Shown in pieces: positions 5,563 to 6,305 of a DNA stretch of 6,305 nt (positions within the stretch are counted from its first letter, which is position 1; each line of letters opens with the position of its first letter). Source of the stretch: CAZTLI01 sp964614375 (lineage in GTDB: Bacteria > Chloroflexota > Anaerolineae > Aggregatilineales > Phototrophicaceae); contig CAZTLI010000326.1 in the NCBI GenBank assembly GCA_964614375.1, forward strand, positions 1 through 6,305, in the 5' to 3' direction. A program made the position numbers and the translations under genes. The notes beneath the pieces were generated by a model, which saw nothing but the letters and a program-made list of their open reading frames with translations, had not been told where the DNA came from and searched no databases.

Positions 5563-5626
5563 CCCATCGTCCCAACTTACTGGAGTTCAACGTTCTTAGC
5601 TGAAATGCGAATCGCTGAACGCTGTC

Positions 5627-6305
5627 TTACCCGCCTGTCGCGCGGTCAACCCGGTTGATGAGGCTGCGCTGACGCCCATTGACGTGTGCGGCGCGGCGCT
5701 GCTGCAAAAAGTCGTCTTTGGCTTCGATTTGCGCTTGCAGCCGATTGAACGACGCTTCCAGACGGCCCCGCGTGAGTGTGGGCTGGTCTTCATAGACAAG
5801 CTGCGTCAGCGCATAAACCGCCACCTCGCGGATGAACGCGCCGGGATAGCCCACCAGCTTTTCGGCGACGCGGGCGTGGTCGTCCTGCCACATCTCGCCC
5901 AGATACTTCCGCAGCATCTTTTCGGCGTCTGCCAGGGTTTGCGTTTCGGGGATGATGAAGATACGGTCTAAACGTCCCGGACGCTTCAAGACCCGTTCGT
6001 CTATCGCTTCGGGATAGTTCGTGGTGGCGATGAGCAGTGTGCCATATTCATTCTCGAACGATTCCGAACCATCAAGCACATTCAGAATCAGCGCCTTCTC
6101 CTGCTTGTGCAAATAGGCGTCCAACTCTTCCAGAATAATCAACGCCGGCTTGCGCGAATTCGCGGCGACATGCAGCGCCTGTTGAATCTTGCCAAAGGTC
6201 GAACCTGCACGGTCTGCACTGGAAATATAGATGGCCTGATATTCACGTTGGAGCGCCCACTTCGCCAGCGCCGTACACAACATCGTCTTGCCTGTACCGG
6301 GCACA
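5627..6305 (-). CDS. AAA family ATPase, C-terminal part
   Basis: The gene enters from beyond the right edge; 225 codons are visible. The first full codon is GTG for an internal valine, not a start, because it sits inside the Walker A loop (VPGTGKT, visible residues 1-7). Next come Walker B LIILEELD (55-62), sensor 1 IATTN ending in Asn96, the arginine-finger region DERVLKRPGRLDR (102-114) with Arg108 and Arg111 in the usual R-PGR spacing, and the sensor 2 motif GAFIRE (155-160). This is a classical AAA module of the FtsH/p97/proteasomal-ATPase type, followed by a short basic, Gln/Arg-rich tail rather than a protease domain. It probably forms a hexameric ring that uses ATP to remodel or unfold a partner. 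An oddity is Glu59-Glu60 in Walker B, where Asp-Glu is normal. The N-terminal substrate-recognition region is outside the window, so its specific job is unknown. Confidence 0.88.
   Translation of the reverse strand, partial: VPGTGKTMLCTALAKWALQREYQAIYISSADRAGSTFGKIQQALHVAANSRKPALIILEELDAYLHKQEKALILNVLDGSESFENEYGTLLIATTNYPEAIDERVLKRPGRLDRIFIIPETQTLADAEKMLRKYLGEMWQDDHARVAEKLVGYPGAFIREVAVYALTQLVYEDQPTLTRGRLEASFNRLQAQIEAKDDFLQQRRAAHVNGRQRSLINRVDRATGG

Overview
The window looks like an ordinary stretch of a bacterial chromosome, probably from a member of the Chloroflexota (Anaerolineae-like). This is an inference from gene content: a one-pass membrane DUF3352 protein with a TPR-like N-terminus, a HicB-like protein with an N-terminal extension and low-complexity tail, and intergenic DNA littered with short CACAGAG-, TTACTCATCAC- and GGGTTAG-type repeats. 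No rRNA or other marker gene is present to fix the taxonomy. I see no tRNA, rRNA, CRISPR array, transposase or phage gene.

Layout, left to right. (1) Bases 1-192 hold the C-terminal end of a plus-strand gene of unknown function. (2) Bases 193-428 are unexplained and carry two small 11-nt-period arrays; they end at a strong intrinsic terminator at 427-453. (3) A large plus-strand gene, 531-2618, encodes a membrane-anchored DUF3352 protein with a visible two-fold internal repeat. (4) Converging on it from the minus strand is a small cassette: a 24-codon ORF (3178-3104) with its own good Shine-Dalgarno overlaps the start of a HicB-like antitoxin gene (3111-2755). No recognisable HicA toxin accompanies it. 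The hicB frame stays open for 33 codons beyond its stop. (5) Bases 3200-3431 form a divergent intergenic region made of three different short repeats. (6) The plus-strand gene 3432-4514 is a DmpA/P1-family N-terminal-nucleophile aminopeptidase with its self-cleavage and catalytic residues intact. (7) Bases 4515-4680, between convergent genes, hold a structured inverted-repeat element (4545-4660) related to the repeat at 3227-3257. (8) On the minus strand, an AAA ATPase gene (entering from beyond 6305, stop at 5627) is followed 64 nt later by a nucleotidyltransferase-fold gene (5562-4681), plausibly one transcription unit.

The genes do not form an obvious common pathway: two unlinked housekeeping-type proteins (DUF3352, DmpA) flank a degenerate-looking TA-type cassette, with a possible AAA ATPase-nucleotidyltransferase pair at the right edge. 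The features most worth a second look are the HicB cassette (overlapping mini-ORF upstream, open frame downstream) and the related short repeats at 3227-3257 and 4545-4660. I found no convincing new multi-gene system.
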